DNA of 64,000 bases, from NCBI RefSeq assembly GCF_013425525.1, contig NZ_JACCKA010000091.1, positions 1 to 64,000 on the forward strand, written 5' to 3'. Below the pieces are notes generated by a model. That model was not told the origin of the DNA. It saw only the letters and a list, made by a program, of their open reading frames with translations, and ran no database searches. The DNA comes from Luteimonas salinisoli (GTDB lineage: Bacteria > Pseudomonadota > Gammaproteobacteria > Xanthomonadales > Xanthomonadaceae). Positions 1 to 8,580 of this stretch are shown here, one piece after another (within the stretch, counting starts at the first letter, position 1; every line of letters begins with the position of its first letter). The translations under genes and the position numbers were made by a program.

Positions 1-28
1 CTGTCGGCCCGTCCCGAAGGAGCCTGCC

Positions 29-1000
29 ATGCAGTATCGCCGCCTCGGCCACTCCGGCCTGCAGCTGTCCGCGCTGTCGTTCGGCGCCTGGGTGACGTTC
101 GGCAAGCAGGTCGGGCGCGGCGCGGCGCGCGAACTCATCGCCGCGGCCTGGGATCACGGCATCAACTTTTTCGACAACGCCGAGGGCTATGCCAACGGCG
201 AGGCGGAACGGGTGATGGGCGACGCGATCGCCGACCTGCGGCTGCCGCGCGACGGCTTCTGCGTCTCGAGCAAGGTGTTCTTCGGCGCGGCCGACGCGCC
301 GCGGCCGACCCAGAAGGGGCTGTCGCGCAAGCACGTCCACGATGCCTGCCACGCGGCCCTCGCGCGCCTGCGGGTGGACTATCTCGACCTGTACTTCTGC
401 CACCGCCCCGATCCCGACGCACCAGTGGCGGAGACGGTCTGGGCGATGGACACCCTGATCCGCCAGGGCAAGGTGCTGTACTGGGGCACCTCCGAATGGC
501 CGGCGGCGCTGATCCGCGAAGCGGCCGACCTGGCGCGCAAGCACCGCCTGCACCCGCCGACGATGGAGCAGCCGCAGTACAACCTGCTGCATCGCGAGCG
601 CGTGGAGCTGGAATACGCGCCGCTGTACGGGGAGCTGGGCCTGGGTACCACCATCTGGTCGCCGTTGGCCTCGGGGTTGCTCACCGGCAAGTACAACGAA
701 GGGGTGGTCGGCGACTCGCGCCTGGGCCAGGAGGGCTACCAGTGGCTGCAGCGCTGGGTGCTCGGCGACAGCGGCGAGCGACGCGTCGAGCGCGCCCGGG
801 CCTTCACCGCGCTGGCGGCGGAACTGGGGGTGGCGCCGGCGCCCCTGGCGATTGCCTGGTGCCTGCGCAATCCGCACGTCTCCACGGTGCTCACGGGCGC
901 GACCCGGGTCTCGCAGCTGCTGCAGAACCTCGAGGCGCTGGACCTGGACGCGCGCATCGACGACGCCACCTGGAAACGCGTCGAGGCGGCGGTCCGCTAG
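29..1000 (+). CDS. Aldo/keto reductase, Kv-beta-like family
   Basis: A 323-residue TIM-barrel oxidoreductase expected to reduce aldehydes or ketones with NADPH in the cytosol. The N-terminus YRRLGHSGLQLSALSFG is typical of the AKR family. The catalytic tetrad is visible: Asp in NFFDNAEGY (about residue 49), Tyr in the same motif, Lys in SSKVFF and His in YFCHRPD. QPQYNLLHRE and the WSPLASGLLTGKY stretch resemble the AKR6 group, which holds potassium-channel beta subunits and YghZ-like reductases. AAGGAG seven bases before the ATG fixes the start. It appears monocistronic and ends before a Fur-controlled unit. The substrate cannot be told from sequence; an ion channel is encoded at 29.8-30.7 kb, but any link is speculative. 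Confidence 0.9.
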   Translation: MQYRRLGHSGLQLSALSFGAWVTFGKQVGRGAARELIAAAWDHGINFFDNAEGYANGEAERVMGDAIADLRLPRDGFCVSSKVFFGAADAPRPTQKGLSRKHVHDACHAALARLRVDYLDLYFCHRPDPDAPVAETVWAMDTLIRQGKVLYWGTSEWPAALIREAADLARKHRLHPPTMEQPQYNLLHRERVELEYAPLYGELGLGTTIWSPLASGLLTGKYNEGVVGDSRLGQEGYQWLQRWVLGDSGERRVERARAFTALAAELGVAPAPLAIAWCLRNPHVSTVLTGATRVSQLLQNLEALDLDARIDDATWKRVEAAVR

Positions 1001-1041
1001 CGTTCGGTCCGCCGGAGAGCTGCGGAGCGCCGCCCGGGCAC

Positions 1042-1069
1042 TTGACAGTCGAATGAGAATCATTAGCAT
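1042..1069 (+). promoter_or_regulatory. sigma70 promoter with overlapping Fur box, before hemP
   Basis: TTGACA at 1042-1047 and TAGCAT at 1064-1069, 16 bases apart, form a promoter. Overlying it, 1049-1067 matches the 19-base Fur consensus at 14 positions, with the core GAGAATCATTA. A Fur-Fe dimer here would cover the -10 region, so the heme-uptake genes downstream should be switched on by iron shortage. The box position is seen directly; regulation is inferred. Confidence 0.8.
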
Positions 1070-1096
1070 CGACTCCTCCCGCCAGGAGTCGCGCCG

Positions 1097-1291
1097 ATGC
1101 TTGCCTTCCATCCCCACGACACGGCGCCCGCCGCGGTCGAATCGGGCTCCGCCCCAGGCGCCGGCCGCGGCGAAGCCGAGGTCGACAGCGCGCGCCTGCT
1201 GCGCGGCCGGCGCGAGCTGCTGATCCGCCATGGCGACGAGTGCTATCGCCTGCGCCATACCCGCAACGACAAGTTGATCCTGACCAAGTGA
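1097..1291 (+). CDS. hemP: Hemin uptake protein HemP
   Basis: A 64-residue protein whose second half carries the HemP signature: LLRGRRELLIRHGDECYRL followed by LTK at the C-terminus. HemP family members are small cytoplasmic proteins placed before heme receptor genes; in some bacteria they act as activators of heme-uptake gene expression. AGGAG at 1084-1088 sits eight bases before the ATG. The first 30 residues are low-complexity and poorly conserved in the family. The Fur box immediately upstream and the TonB receptor downstream support the call. Confidence 0.9.
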   Translation: MLAFHPHDTAPAAVESGSAPGAGRGEAEVDSARLLRGRRELLIRHGDECYRLRHTRNDKLILTK

Positions 1292-1302
1292 TCCGCACCG
1301 GA

Positions 1303-1319
1303 CGCCCCGCAAAGGGGCG
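1303..1319 (+). other. Short GC hairpin after hemP
   Basis: CGCCCC (1303-1308) pairs with GGGGCG (1314-1319) around a five-base loop. No T-tract follows, so it is more likely an mRNA stabiliser or attenuating structure between hemP and the receptor than a full terminator. This could lower receptor expression relative to hemP. Confidence 0.35.
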
Positions 1320-1433
1320 CCCGGCCACCGTAAACGAGCGGCCCCGCGGCCGCCCGCCGTTCCTCCAGGCCCGCCCGCCCCGGCCCCGTCCGGACGCCAG
1401 CTCGCCGCCCGCCTTTTCATCCGCGAGCACGAG

Positions 1434-3656
1434 ATGCGCCCGAACCGACTCTTCCTTGCCCTCTGCCTGGCGCTGCCGGGCGCCGCCTTCGCCGCGACCG
1501 CGCCCGAGGCGCCGGCAGACACCGGTCCCGTCGAATTCGACCGGGTGGTGGTCACCGCGACGCGCACCGAGCGCGCAATCGCCGATGTCCCCAACACCGT
1601 CGACGTGATCGAGCGCGAGCGCATGGACGAACTGCTGGTGCGCGATCTGAAGGACCTGTTCCGCTACGAGCCGGGCATCACCGTGACGCAGTCGTTCGGC
1701 CGCTTCGGCATCGGCGACATCCGCATCCGCGGACTCGGCGGCAACCGCGTGCGCATCCTGGTCGACGGCATCCCGGTGTCGGACGCCTTCGAGATCGGCA
1801 GCTTCTCCAACGCCAACCGCAATTTCGTCGATCTGGACACGCTCAAGCGCGTCGAGGTGGTGCGCGGGCCCGGCAGCGCGCTCTATGGCTCCGACGCCCT
1901 CGGCGGCGTGGTCTCCTTCGTGAGCAAGGACCCTTCGGACTATCTGGAGGCGGGCAGGGACGCCCATTTCGGTTTCAAGCTCGGCGCGGAGAGCGACTGG
2001 GACGGCCTGTTCGGCGGCGCCACGGCCGCCTTCGGCGGCGACCGCTGGTCCGGCCTGGTGGCAGTGGGGCACCGCCAGGGCCGGGAGCTCGAGAACCAGG
2101 GCGAGGACGACAGCGCCGGCGCCGCCCGCACCCGTCCCAATCCGCAGGACCGCAACGGCCGCAGCCTGCTGTCGAAGCTGGTGTTCGCGCCGTCGACCGA
2201 CCAGCGTTTCCGCCTGACGGTGGAGGGCAACGAGGATCGCGCCGACACCGACGTGCTGACCCAGCGCGGCTTCCAGGCGCTCACCGGCGCCACCAATACT
2301 TTGGTGCTGGCCGACGATCGCCAGACCCGCGCGCGGGTGGCGTTCGCGCACGAGATCGACGCGCTCGGCAGCGCCTTCGCCGACGCGCTCGACTGGCAGG
2401 TCTACCGCCAGGACAGCGAGACCACCCAGGACACGCTGGAGGAGCGGGTCACCGCCGCCGGTGTGCCGGAACGGCGCGAACGCAGCTTCAACTTCGACCA
2501 GCGCGCGTACGGAGCGCAGGCGAACTTCGTCAAGGGATTCGTCACCGGCGCGGTGCAGCACGACCTGGCCTGGGGCCTGGACGTTTCGCGCACCGAGACG
2601 CGGCAGAAGCGCGACGGCAGGGTGACCGACCTGGTCACCGGCGCCAGCACCAACATGATGCTGCCCGACGTGTTCCCGGTCCGCGACTTCCCGGTCAGCC
2701 GCACCACCACCGCGGCCCTCTACCTGCAGGACGAAATCGCCTTCGCCGACGGCACGTTCCGGCTGGTGCCGGCGCTGCGGGTGGATCGCTACGAACTGGA
2801 TCCAGAGATCGACGGCATCTTCGCCGAGGACAACCCCGGGGTCGAGGTGGTGGGCCTGTCCGAGACGGAGGTCCTGCCAAAGCTGGGTGCGGTGTGGAAG
2901 TTCTTCGGCGACTGGTCGCTGTTCGGCGGCTACGCCCGAGGCTTCCGCGCGCCGCCGTACAACGACGTCAACATCGGCTTTACCAACCTCATGTTCGGCT
3001 ACACCGCCATCGCCAATCCCGGGCTGAAGCCGGAGACCAGTGACGGGCTCGAGGCCGGGCTGCGCTTCGCCGGCCAAGCCGTCCATGCCGGCCTGACCGG
3101 CTACCACAACCGCTACGACGACTTCATCGAGTCGTTCCGCTTCGTCGGCTTCAACGACCAGGGACTGATGGTGTTCCAGTCTCAGAACGTGGCCGATGCG
3201 CGCATCTACGGCGCCGAATTGAAGGCCGGGGTCGACCTGGGCGCGCTGTCGCAGGCCTGGGCGGGGTGGTCGGTGCGCGGCTCGGCCGCCTGGTCGCGCG
3301 GCGAGGACCGCACCGCCGACGCGCCGCTGGATTCGGTCGATCCCCTGACCGCGGCGCTGGGCGTCGGCTACGCCGCCGACGCCTGGGGCGTCGAACTGGC
3401 CGGCCGCTTCGCCGGCAAGAAGCGCCGCGTGTCCGACCCCGATCTCTACCGCACCGCGGGCTACGGCGTGCTCGACCTCTACGCGCACTGGGCGTTCGCG
3501 CCGGGCGCGCGGGTCAACCTCGGGCTGTTCAACCTGGCCGACCGCAAGTACTGGGCCGCCGGCGACCTGCCGCTGGTGGCCGCCACCAGCGGCACGCTCG
3601 ATCGCTACACCGCGCCGGGCCGCAATTTCGCGGTCAGCCTGGCGGTGGAGTTCTGA
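1434..3656 (+). CDS. TonB-dependent hemoglobin/heme receptor
   Basis: A 740-residue outer-membrane receptor expected to import heme or heme-protein iron with TonB energy. Residues 1-20 form a signal peptide ending AAFA. The TonB box-like segment VVVTATRTERA lies near residue 37, followed by the plug domain, with IRIRGLGGNRVRILVDGIP and EVVRGPGSALYGSDALGG. The long beta-barrel ends in VEF, the aromatic C-terminal residue that OMPs need. The short ELKPETSDGLEAGLRF-type signature is present late in the barrel as NPGLKPETSDG. It follows hemP by 142 bases and is followed two bases after its stop by the next gene, so it shares the Fur-controlled unit. Substrate is inferred from HemP. Confidence 0.88.
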   Translation: MRPNRLFLALCLALPGAAFAATAPEAPADTGPVEFDRVVVTATRTERAIADVPNTVDVIERERMDELLVRDLKDLFRYEPGITVTQSFGRFGIGDIRIRGLGGNRVRILVDGIPVSDAFEIGSFSNANRNFVDLDTLKRVEVVRGPGSALYGSDALGGVVSFVSKDPSDYLEAGRDAHFGFKLGAESDWDGLFGGATAAFGGDRWSGLVAVGHRQGRELENQGEDDSAGAARTRPNPQDRNGRSLLSKLVFAPSTDQRFRLTVEGNEDRADTDVLTQRGFQALTGATNTLVLADDRQTRARVAFAHEIDALGSAFADALDWQVYRQDSETTQDTLEERVTAAGVPERRERSFNFDQRAYGAQANFVKGFVTGAVQHDLAWGLDVSRTETRQKRDGRVTDLVTGASTNMMLPDVFPVRDFPVSRTTTAALYLQDEIAFADGTFRLVPALRVDRYELDPEIDGIFAEDNPGVEVVGLSETEVLPKLGAVWKFFGDWSLFGGYARGFRAPPYNDVNIGFTNLMFGYTAIANPGLKPETSDGLEAGLRFAGQAVHAGLTGYHNRYDDFIESFRFVGFNDQGLMVFQSQNVADARIYGAELKAGVDLGALSQAWAGWSVRGSAAWSRGEDRTADAPLDSVDPLTAALGVGYAADAWGVELAGRFAGKKRRVSDPDLYRTAGYGVLDLYAHWAFAPGARVNLGLFNLADRKYWAAGDLPLVAATSGTLDRYTAPGRNFAVSLAVEF

Positions 3657-3658
3657 CG

Positions 3659-4309
3659 GTGGCGCGGGCCCTGCCGATCGGCGGCATTCCCGCCGCGTGG
3701 GAGCCGACGGCGGCGCTGCCGCAGCCGCGCGAACTGGCCGCGCTGGGCACCGTGGCGTGCCTGTATCGCGCGCAGCCGGGCGGCGAACTGGCCGGCTGGT
3801 GCCGGGCGCGGCGGGTCGTCGCGCGCAGCGTCATGGACAGCGACGGCCTGCAGGCCAGCCTGGATTTCCTCGACGGCGGCGGCGACTGCTGCTGGCGGCT
3901 GTTCCTGCTTCCCGACACCGATTTCCTCGCCTGGGAACGCCTCGCCTCGCGGCTGCCTCCGGCAGCGCCGGAGGCCGCCGCCGGGATCGCCGAACGGCTG
4001 TGGCGGGGCCTGGCCGGACGGCTGGGCGCTGCGCAATGGCAGTGCAGCGTGCTGCGGCTGGACGTCTCCAATCCCGGCCCCGGCTTCGCCGGCCATGCGC
4101 TGCTGTCGGCGAGCCTGGCCACCGTGTCCGACCTCGGGGCGGCGATGGCGGCGCGGATCGCGCGGCAGCACGCCGCGGGCAACGCCGCCCTGATCCACGA
4201 ATGCTGCTGCGCGCGCGCCGCGCGCGCCTCGCGTTCCGCCGCCGATGCCGCAGCGCATCGCGTATCGGCTTTCGCCCACCGCCAGTCCGCAACGAGGATC
4301 CTTCCATGA
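3659..4309 (+). CDS. Unknown protein of the heme-uptake operon
   Basis: A 216-residue protein that I do not recognise. The GTG at 3659, two bases after the receptor stop, is the first in-frame start after that stop; an open frame continues upstream but overlaps the receptor and is a shadow. There is no signal peptide or membrane span, so it should be cytoplasmic. It is rich in Ala, Arg and Cys, with paired cysteines in GGGDCCWRL and a CCCAR cluster near residue 180. Its TGA overlaps the ATG of the next gene (ATGA at 4306-4309), which implies translational coupling. The context suggests a role in handling imported heme or iron; the cysteines could bind metal or heme, but this is conjecture. 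Confidence 0.65.
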   Translation: MARALPIGGIPAAWEPTAALPQPRELAALGTVACLYRAQPGGELAGWCRARRVVARSVMDSDGLQASLDFLDGGGDCCWRLFLLPDTDFLAWERLASRLPPAAPEAAAGIAERLWRGLAGRLGAAQWQCSVLRLDVSNPGPGFAGHALLSASLATVSDLGAAMAARIARQHAAGNAALIHECCCARAARASRSAADAAAHRVSAFAHRQSATRILP

Positions 4310-5277
4310 CGCCAGCCAGATTCCTTTCGCTCGCCGCCTCCGTATCGCTGTGGCTGTCCTGTGCGACCGCCGCCGCGCAGCAGTCGCCGGAGCCCGACCC
4401 GCAGCGCGATCGCGCCGCCATCCTCGCCATGCAGGGCGAGTACGACGTCGACTTCAGTTTCGACGAGACCGTGCTGCTGGCCCCGGACTACGAGCGCGCG
4501 TCGGCCAAGCGCAGCGGCGGCAGCGAGATCGTGATCGTGGTCGAGGACGGTCCGAAGCGGATCGTGCTGCAGCACATCCTGGTCGATCCGAAGAGCGGCC
4601 ACGTGACCAAGCACTGGCGGCAGGACTGGGAATACGAGGCGCCACGGCGCTTCGAGTTCAGCGCCGACCAGACCTGGCACGTCCGCGACATCGCCCCGGA
4701 ACTCACCCGCGGCGCCTGGACCCAGTGCGTGTACGAGGTCAGCGACGCGCCGCGCTACTGCGGGACCGGCCGCTGGAACCACCGCTACGGCGTGGCCACC
4801 TGGACCTCGGACCGCACCTGGCGCCCGCTGCCGCGGCGCGAGTACACCACCCGCGAGGACTACAACGCGCTGAACGTCGAGAACCGCCACACCCTCGTGC
4901 CCGGCGGCTGGACCCACGAGCAGGACAACACCAAGGTGGTGCGCGCCGCCGACGGCAGCACCGTGCGAACCATCGCCCGCGAGTTCGGTTTCAACGACTA
5001 CCGCAGCGACACCGAAGTCGACTTCACCCCCGCCATCGACTACTGGCGGGCGACGAAGGACTACTGGGCGCGGGTGCGGGCGCATTGGGATGCCTACCTG
5101 TCGCAGCCGCCGGGACTGCGGCTGAAGACCGAGGTCGATGGCATGGCGATGATCGTCCCGCTCTTCGAGCAGGCGCAGCGCGTGCAGGACGGAGAAACCG
5201 TGAGCGACGCGGAAATGGAGGCGGTGTTCGCGCAATGGGCGGAGGCGGCCCCGGGGGCCGGCGCGGGAGCGCGTTGA
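4306..5277 (+). CDS. DUF6607-family exported protein
   Basis: A 323-residue protein with a cleavable signal peptide (about residues 1-23, ending CATAAAQQ) that directs it to the periplasm or envelope. The body carries many Trp, Tyr and acidic residues, such as QGEYDVDFSFDET and TKHWRQDWEYE, the pattern I associate with DUF6607. Members sit beside heme receptor genes in xanthomonads and relatives; their biochemical role is unknown to me. The ATG overlaps the upstream stop by four bases, completing a hemP-receptor-unknown-DUF6607 unit. A periplasmic partner in heme transfer is a reasonable inference only. Confidence 0.75.
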   Translation: MTPARFLSLAASVSLWLSCATAAAQQSPEPDPQRDRAAILAMQGEYDVDFSFDETVLLAPDYERASAKRSGGSEIVIVVEDGPKRIVLQHILVDPKSGHVTKHWRQDWEYEAPRRFEFSADQTWHVRDIAPELTRGAWTQCVYEVSDAPRYCGTGRWNHRYGVATWTSDRTWRPLPRREYTTREDYNALNVENRHTLVPGGWTHEQDNTKVVRAADGSTVRTIAREFGFNDYRSDTEVDFTPAIDYWRATKDYWARVRAHWDAYLSQPPGLRLKTEVDGMAMIVPLFEQAQRVQDGETVSDAEMEAVFAQWAEAAPGAGAGAR

Positions 5278-5295
5278 CCCGCGCCGCCCCGGCAA

Positions 5296-6336
5296 TCAGG
5301 GGCCGTGGAAATGCGCGATCAGGGCCGCGGTCACCGGGTCGATCGCATGGGGCGGCAGGTCGTGGCCCATGTCGTCGATCCACAAGCCCCGGGCGCCGGG
5401 GATGGTCGCGACCAGCTTTCGGCCGTGGGCGATCGGCACGAAGGGGTCCGCGGTCCCGTGCAGCACCAGCGTCCGGACGCCCTCGAGCCGTTCCAGGCGC
5501 GCCAGGCGCGCGCCCGAGCGCTGGACCGCGGCCTGGTGCGCCGCGGACGCGCGCAGGTTGTAGCCTCGGCGCACGCGCAGGTTGTACAGCACCTGGCGGG
5601 CGATCTCGGAAACGTCGTGCGGATGCGCGGAGGCTTCTCCCGCCAGGATGATCCGGCTGGCGACGTGGAGCTTGATCGCGTTGCGTTCCCCGCCCGCCAG
5701 GCCGTACTTCAGTGCGGTACGGATCAGGCTGTAGGCCACGTCAGAGGAGAGCGGCGGCAACGTCGGATCCCGGACATCGGCGATGGACATGATCAGGGCC
5801 AGGCTCGAGACCCGGCCTGGATGGTCGAGGACCAGCTCCTGCGCGATCAGCCCTCCCATCGACGCCCCGACGACGTGCGCCCGCTCGATGTCCAGCGCGT
5901 CCAGGACGGCGATCCCGTCGGCCGCCATGTCGGAAAGATCGTAGGCGTCCGACGCGCCGTCGGGCGCGCGCCAGTCGGACATGCCGGTCCCGCGATGATC
6001 GTAGCGGACCACCCGGTATCCGGCTGCGGTGAGCGCCTCGATGAACGGTTGCGGCCATCCGAGGGCGTCGTTGGAAATGCCCATGATCAGCAGTACGGTG
6101 CCGCGCGGCGGTCCGCCGGGGTCGATGCGCTCGTACCAGATGGACCAGCCCTGCGAATCCGCCAGCCCGCTGTGCCCGGTCACCAGTTCGGGCAGGGGCG
6201 AGCCGATCGCCCGGTCGATGGCCTGCTCGGTTCCCTGCGGCAGCGGCGGGCCGGACCGGTACAGGTACACGGCCACGCCCGCCGACAGCGACAGCAGCAC
6301 GACCAAAACGGCCAGCAGGATGGGTTTCAGGCGCAT
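5296..6336 (-). CDS. Alpha/beta hydrolase with N-terminal membrane anchor
   Basis: A 346-residue alpha/beta-fold hydrolase. Residues 1-25 form a hydrophobic anchor (LKPILLAVLVVLLSLSAG), so the enzyme is probably tethered on the outer face of the inner membrane. The oxyanion region is LLIMGIS, the nucleophile elbow is VGASMGG (Ser in GxSxG), the acid is in LHGTADPFVP, and the catalytic His is in DDMGHDLP. The fold and spacing resemble lipases or esterases. The frame is open upstream, but MRLKP is the only start that gives a sensible N-terminus and has GAGG upstream. Substrate unknown. Its stop lies 18 bases from that of the DUF6607 gene, which converges on it. Confidence 0.85.
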   Translation of the reverse strand: MRLKPILLAVLVVLLSLSAGVAVYLYRSGPPLPQGTEQAIDRAIGSPLPELVTGHSGLADSQGWSIWYERIDPGGPPRGTVLLIMGISNDALGWPQPFIEALTAAGYRVVRYDHRGTGMSDWRAPDGASDAYDLSDMAADGIAVLDALDIERAHVVGASMGGLIAQELVLDHPGRVSSLALIMSIADVRDPTLPPLSSDVAYSLIRTALKYGLAGGERNAIKLHVASRIILAGEASAHPHDVSEIARQVLYNLRVRRGYNLRASAAHQAAVQRSGARLARLERLEGVRTLVLHGTADPFVPIAHGRKLVATIPGARGLWIDDMGHDLPPHAIDPVTAALIAHFHGP

Positions 6337-6594
6337 GGACGGAACCTCGATCGGCGGGGTCGGCGGGCCCGACCATCCCGCGCGACCGGGGCTCGTAGCG
6401 TTGATTGGGACGCGGCGAGGGATTCGCAAGCGCGCCGCGAGCCGCGCTCGGCGGACTACGGATCGGCCGGGGCGTCGCCGAGCTTCCGCAGGCCTGTCCT
6501 GGCGCTGTCGTTGCCGGCATACACCTCCAAGGTGGGGACCGGCGCGGCAATGGGCGGCGTGGAGGCTGCGCCGCCCCACGCGCCATCGGGCGGA

Positions 6595-6834
6595 TCAGGG
6601 GGGGCGCGGCTGGCAGCGCCCAACCAGGCCGATCGCCAGGCGTGGCTGGCCGCGGGCATCGTGGACGACCAGTCCGCCGGCGCCGCTGCCGCCGCCGCTG
6701 CAGCGGTCCTGCGCCGCCGCGAGATAGACCGTGCCGGCCGCCCCTGCGAGTAGGGCGGCGATGGCGCCGACGCGGTAGCGCAGCAGGCGCCGCCGCATGG
6801 CGTCGGGGTCGGGACCGGCGTCGTCGTCGCGCAT
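6595..6834 (-). CDS. Small membrane protein, apparently frameshifted in a C7 tract
   Basis: A 79-residue frame with a cytoplasmic, Arg-rich N-terminus and one membrane span (VGAIAALLAGAAGTVYLAAA). It starts ten bases after the stop of the PDZ gene and belongs to the sigma-factor operon. Translation stops directly after a run of seven C on the coding strand (G7 at 6598-6604 on the plus strand). With six C the frame would continue to a TAG at 6456-6458, adding about 47 residues that read as normal protein (for example LEVYAGNDSARTGLRKLGD). The gene is therefore either disrupted, phase-variable, read by slippage, or affected by a sequencing error. Function unknown. Confidence 0.55.
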   Translation of the reverse strand: MRDDDAGPDPDAMRRRLLRYRVGAIAALLAGAAGTVYLAAAQDRCSGGGSGAGGLVVHDARGQPRLAIGLVGRCQPRPP

Positions 6835-6843
6835 CGTCGTTGC

Positions 6844-7974
6844 TCAGCCGAGGCTTGCGGCGGCAGCGGTCGTGGCCACTGCCAGGACTCGGACGCGCGT
6901 GGGAGGCGCCGGCGCCCCGGGCGGCGGCGGCGCGGGCGGTGCTTCGGCCTTCGGCGGGGCAGGCGGACGCGGCGGTGCCGGAGGCGCGGGAATCCGCAGC
7001 GCGCGCAGCCTGGGGACGGTGATCCGGGTGGTGGCGGACCTGCGGTCGCGCAGGTAGGTCACTTCCACCCGGGCATCGGCGGGCTTGTCGCGCAAGGCGG
7101 CCATCGCCTCGCGCGGCGTGCCCACCTCGCGTCCGTCGATGCGCTGGATCACGTCGCCGGGCTGCAGCTCGTCGAGCCCGCCCGCCGACAGCACCAGGAC
7201 GCCGCGCTCGGTGCCGAAATAGCGCCCGAGCCGGGGATCCACCTCGGCCAGGTTGAGGCCGTTCCAGCGGAAGGCCGACAGCAGCATCGGCGGTGCGCAG
7301 TCGTCGCCGTCGCAGTGCGCGTCGAGGCCGGAGTCGGCGAGCGCCGCCCGCACTTCGGCGGCGATGTCGGGAATCTGGATGTCGCGCAAGGCGGCGGCCG
7401 CGAGGTCCATCCCTTCCGAGGCGCGCAGCCGCGCTTCGCGCAGCACCTCGTCCATGTCCAGGTCCGCGCCGTGAAGCACAGCCATGCCGCGGTCGACCTT
7501 CGGTGTGAGCGCCACGGTCGCGGCACGGCCTTCGCGCTCGTAGCCGATCCTGACCGGTTTGTCCGCGGCGAGCGAGCCGAGCAGCTTGCGCGCGTTGGCG
7601 GCGCGCAGCTCGCCGCCGCTGCCGAGAATGCGGGTGCCGTCCACCGACACCAGTCGGTCGCCGCTCCTCAGCCCTGCCTCGTCGGCGGCGCTGCCGGGCG
7701 TGACCCCGGCGATGCGCACGCCGGCCTGCGCATCGGGTGCGAGCAGCACCCCGAGCACCGGCCGGCCGGCCAGGCGCTGGCGCAGGTCGGCGATGCGGGC
7801 GTCGTGGGCCATGCCGTCCTCCGACAATTCGGCCACGCGCGCGGCGGCGCGGGCCAGTTCGGCACGGGCCGCGGCGAGGGCGTCCGATTCGGCCGCATCC
7901 TGGGCGCAGGCGGCACCGGCGGCGAGGGACAGGGCGGCTGCCAGGAGGCCGCGGGTGAATGGAGATCGGGTCAT
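6844..7974 (-). CDS. Exported protein with two PDZ domains
   Basis: A 376-residue periplasmic protein. A signal peptide ends at AACAQ (residue 25). A coiled-coil-like Ala-rich helix follows. PDZ domain 1 spans roughly residues 72-150 (LGVLL, AGVTPGSAADEAGLRSGDRL) and PDZ domain 2 about 235-320 (GVLVLSAGGLDELQPGDVI). No protease catalytic residues are visible, so it is a binding protein and not a DegP-type enzyme. The C-terminal 55 residues are Pro/Ala-rich. It is in the ECF sigma operon, downstream of the anti-sigma-like gene. A role in sensing misfolded envelope proteins or tuning signal proteolysis is an inference from PDZ function in other envelope-stress systems. Confidence 0.8.
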   Translation of the reverse strand: MTRSPFTRGLLAAALSLAAGAACAQDAAESDALAAARAELARAAARVAELSEDGMAHDARIADLRQRLAGRPVLGVLLAPDAQAGVRIAGVTPGSAADEAGLRSGDRLVSVDGTRILGSGGELRAANARKLLGSLAADKPVRIGYEREGRAATVALTPKVDRGMAVLHGADLDMDEVLREARLRASEGMDLAAAALRDIQIPDIAAEVRAALADSGLDAHCDGDDCAPPMLLSAFRWNGLNLAEVDPRLGRYFGTERGVLVLSAGGLDELQPGDVIQRIDGREVGTPREAMAALRDKPADARVEVTYLRDRRSATTRITVPRLRALRIPAPPAPPRPPAPPKAEAPPAPPPPGAPAPPTRVRVLAVATTAAAASLG

Positions 7975-7998
7975 GTCGGCTCCAGGTGGGTTGCGTGG

Positions 7999-8580
7999 TC
8001 AGTAGACCCGCACGAGCGCGGGGTCGTATTGGTCGCCGTGGGCTGCCAGCCAGCCGCGCGTGCCCTCGAAGCCGGCCAGTGCGCGCAGCGTGTCCACGCG
8101 TGCCTGCCACAGGTCCAGTTCGCGCTCGGGCGGCAGTTCCGGCTGCGCCAGCGCGGCGTCGAGCGCCGCCAGACGGGCTTCCATCTCGCCTGCCAGCAGC
8201 GCGGCGGTGCCGCTGGACACGCGCGCGTCCTGGATCAGCGGCAGCAGCGACTCGAGCTGCGCCGATTCGGCCTGCAGCGCCGCGAGCGCGCCGTCGGGCC
8301 CGGTCGCGACGACAGGCGCGGAAGGGCCGGCGTGCGTCGTGCCGCGCGGGCCTGCGTCGTCTTCCATGGCCGGCATCTGCAGCCGCCACGGCAGCGCGAT
8401 CGCAAGCAGCAGCGCCGCGGCCGCTGCCGTCCACGGGATCCAGCGGCGAGGGCGGCGGCGCGCGTCCAGCCTGGCCGCGAGTGCGCTCCAGCCGTCCCGG
8501 GGCGGAGCCTCCGAGGGCAGCGTCGCGAAGGCGGCGCCCCAGTCGCCGGGTCCGGCCGCGCGGTCGTGGGGCTCATGCAT
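7999..8580 (-). CDS. Putative anti-sigma factor (single-span)
   Basis: A 193-residue protein with about 45 cytoplasmic residues, one membrane span (WIPWTAAAAALLLAIALPW, about residues 47-65) and a helical periplasmic domain rich in Leu, Glu and Gln. The ATG overlaps the end of the sigma gene by eight bases, the usual arrangement for a sigma/anti-sigma pair. The zinc-binding HxxxCxxC motif of ZAS anti-sigma factors is absent, so it belongs to another class or only resembles one. The periplasmic part includes a WQARVDTLRAL helix and may act as the sensor. Function is inferred from topology and operon position. Confidence 0.65.
   Translation of the reverse strand: MHEPHDRAAGPGDWGAAFATLPSEAPPRDGWSALAARLDARRRPRRWIPWTAAAAALLLAIALPWRLQMPAMEDDAGPRGTTHAGPSAPVVATGPDGALAALQAESAQLESLLPLIQDARVSSGTAALLAGEMEARLAALDAALAQPELPPERELDLWQARVDTLRALAGFEGTRGWLAAHGDQYDPALVRVY

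Noticed and set aside
891-3488. 865-residue open frame antisense to the TonB receptor
   Set aside because: High-GC shadow frame with repetitive Val/Ala/Arg/Gly composition and no domain; the plus strand encodes a clear receptor.
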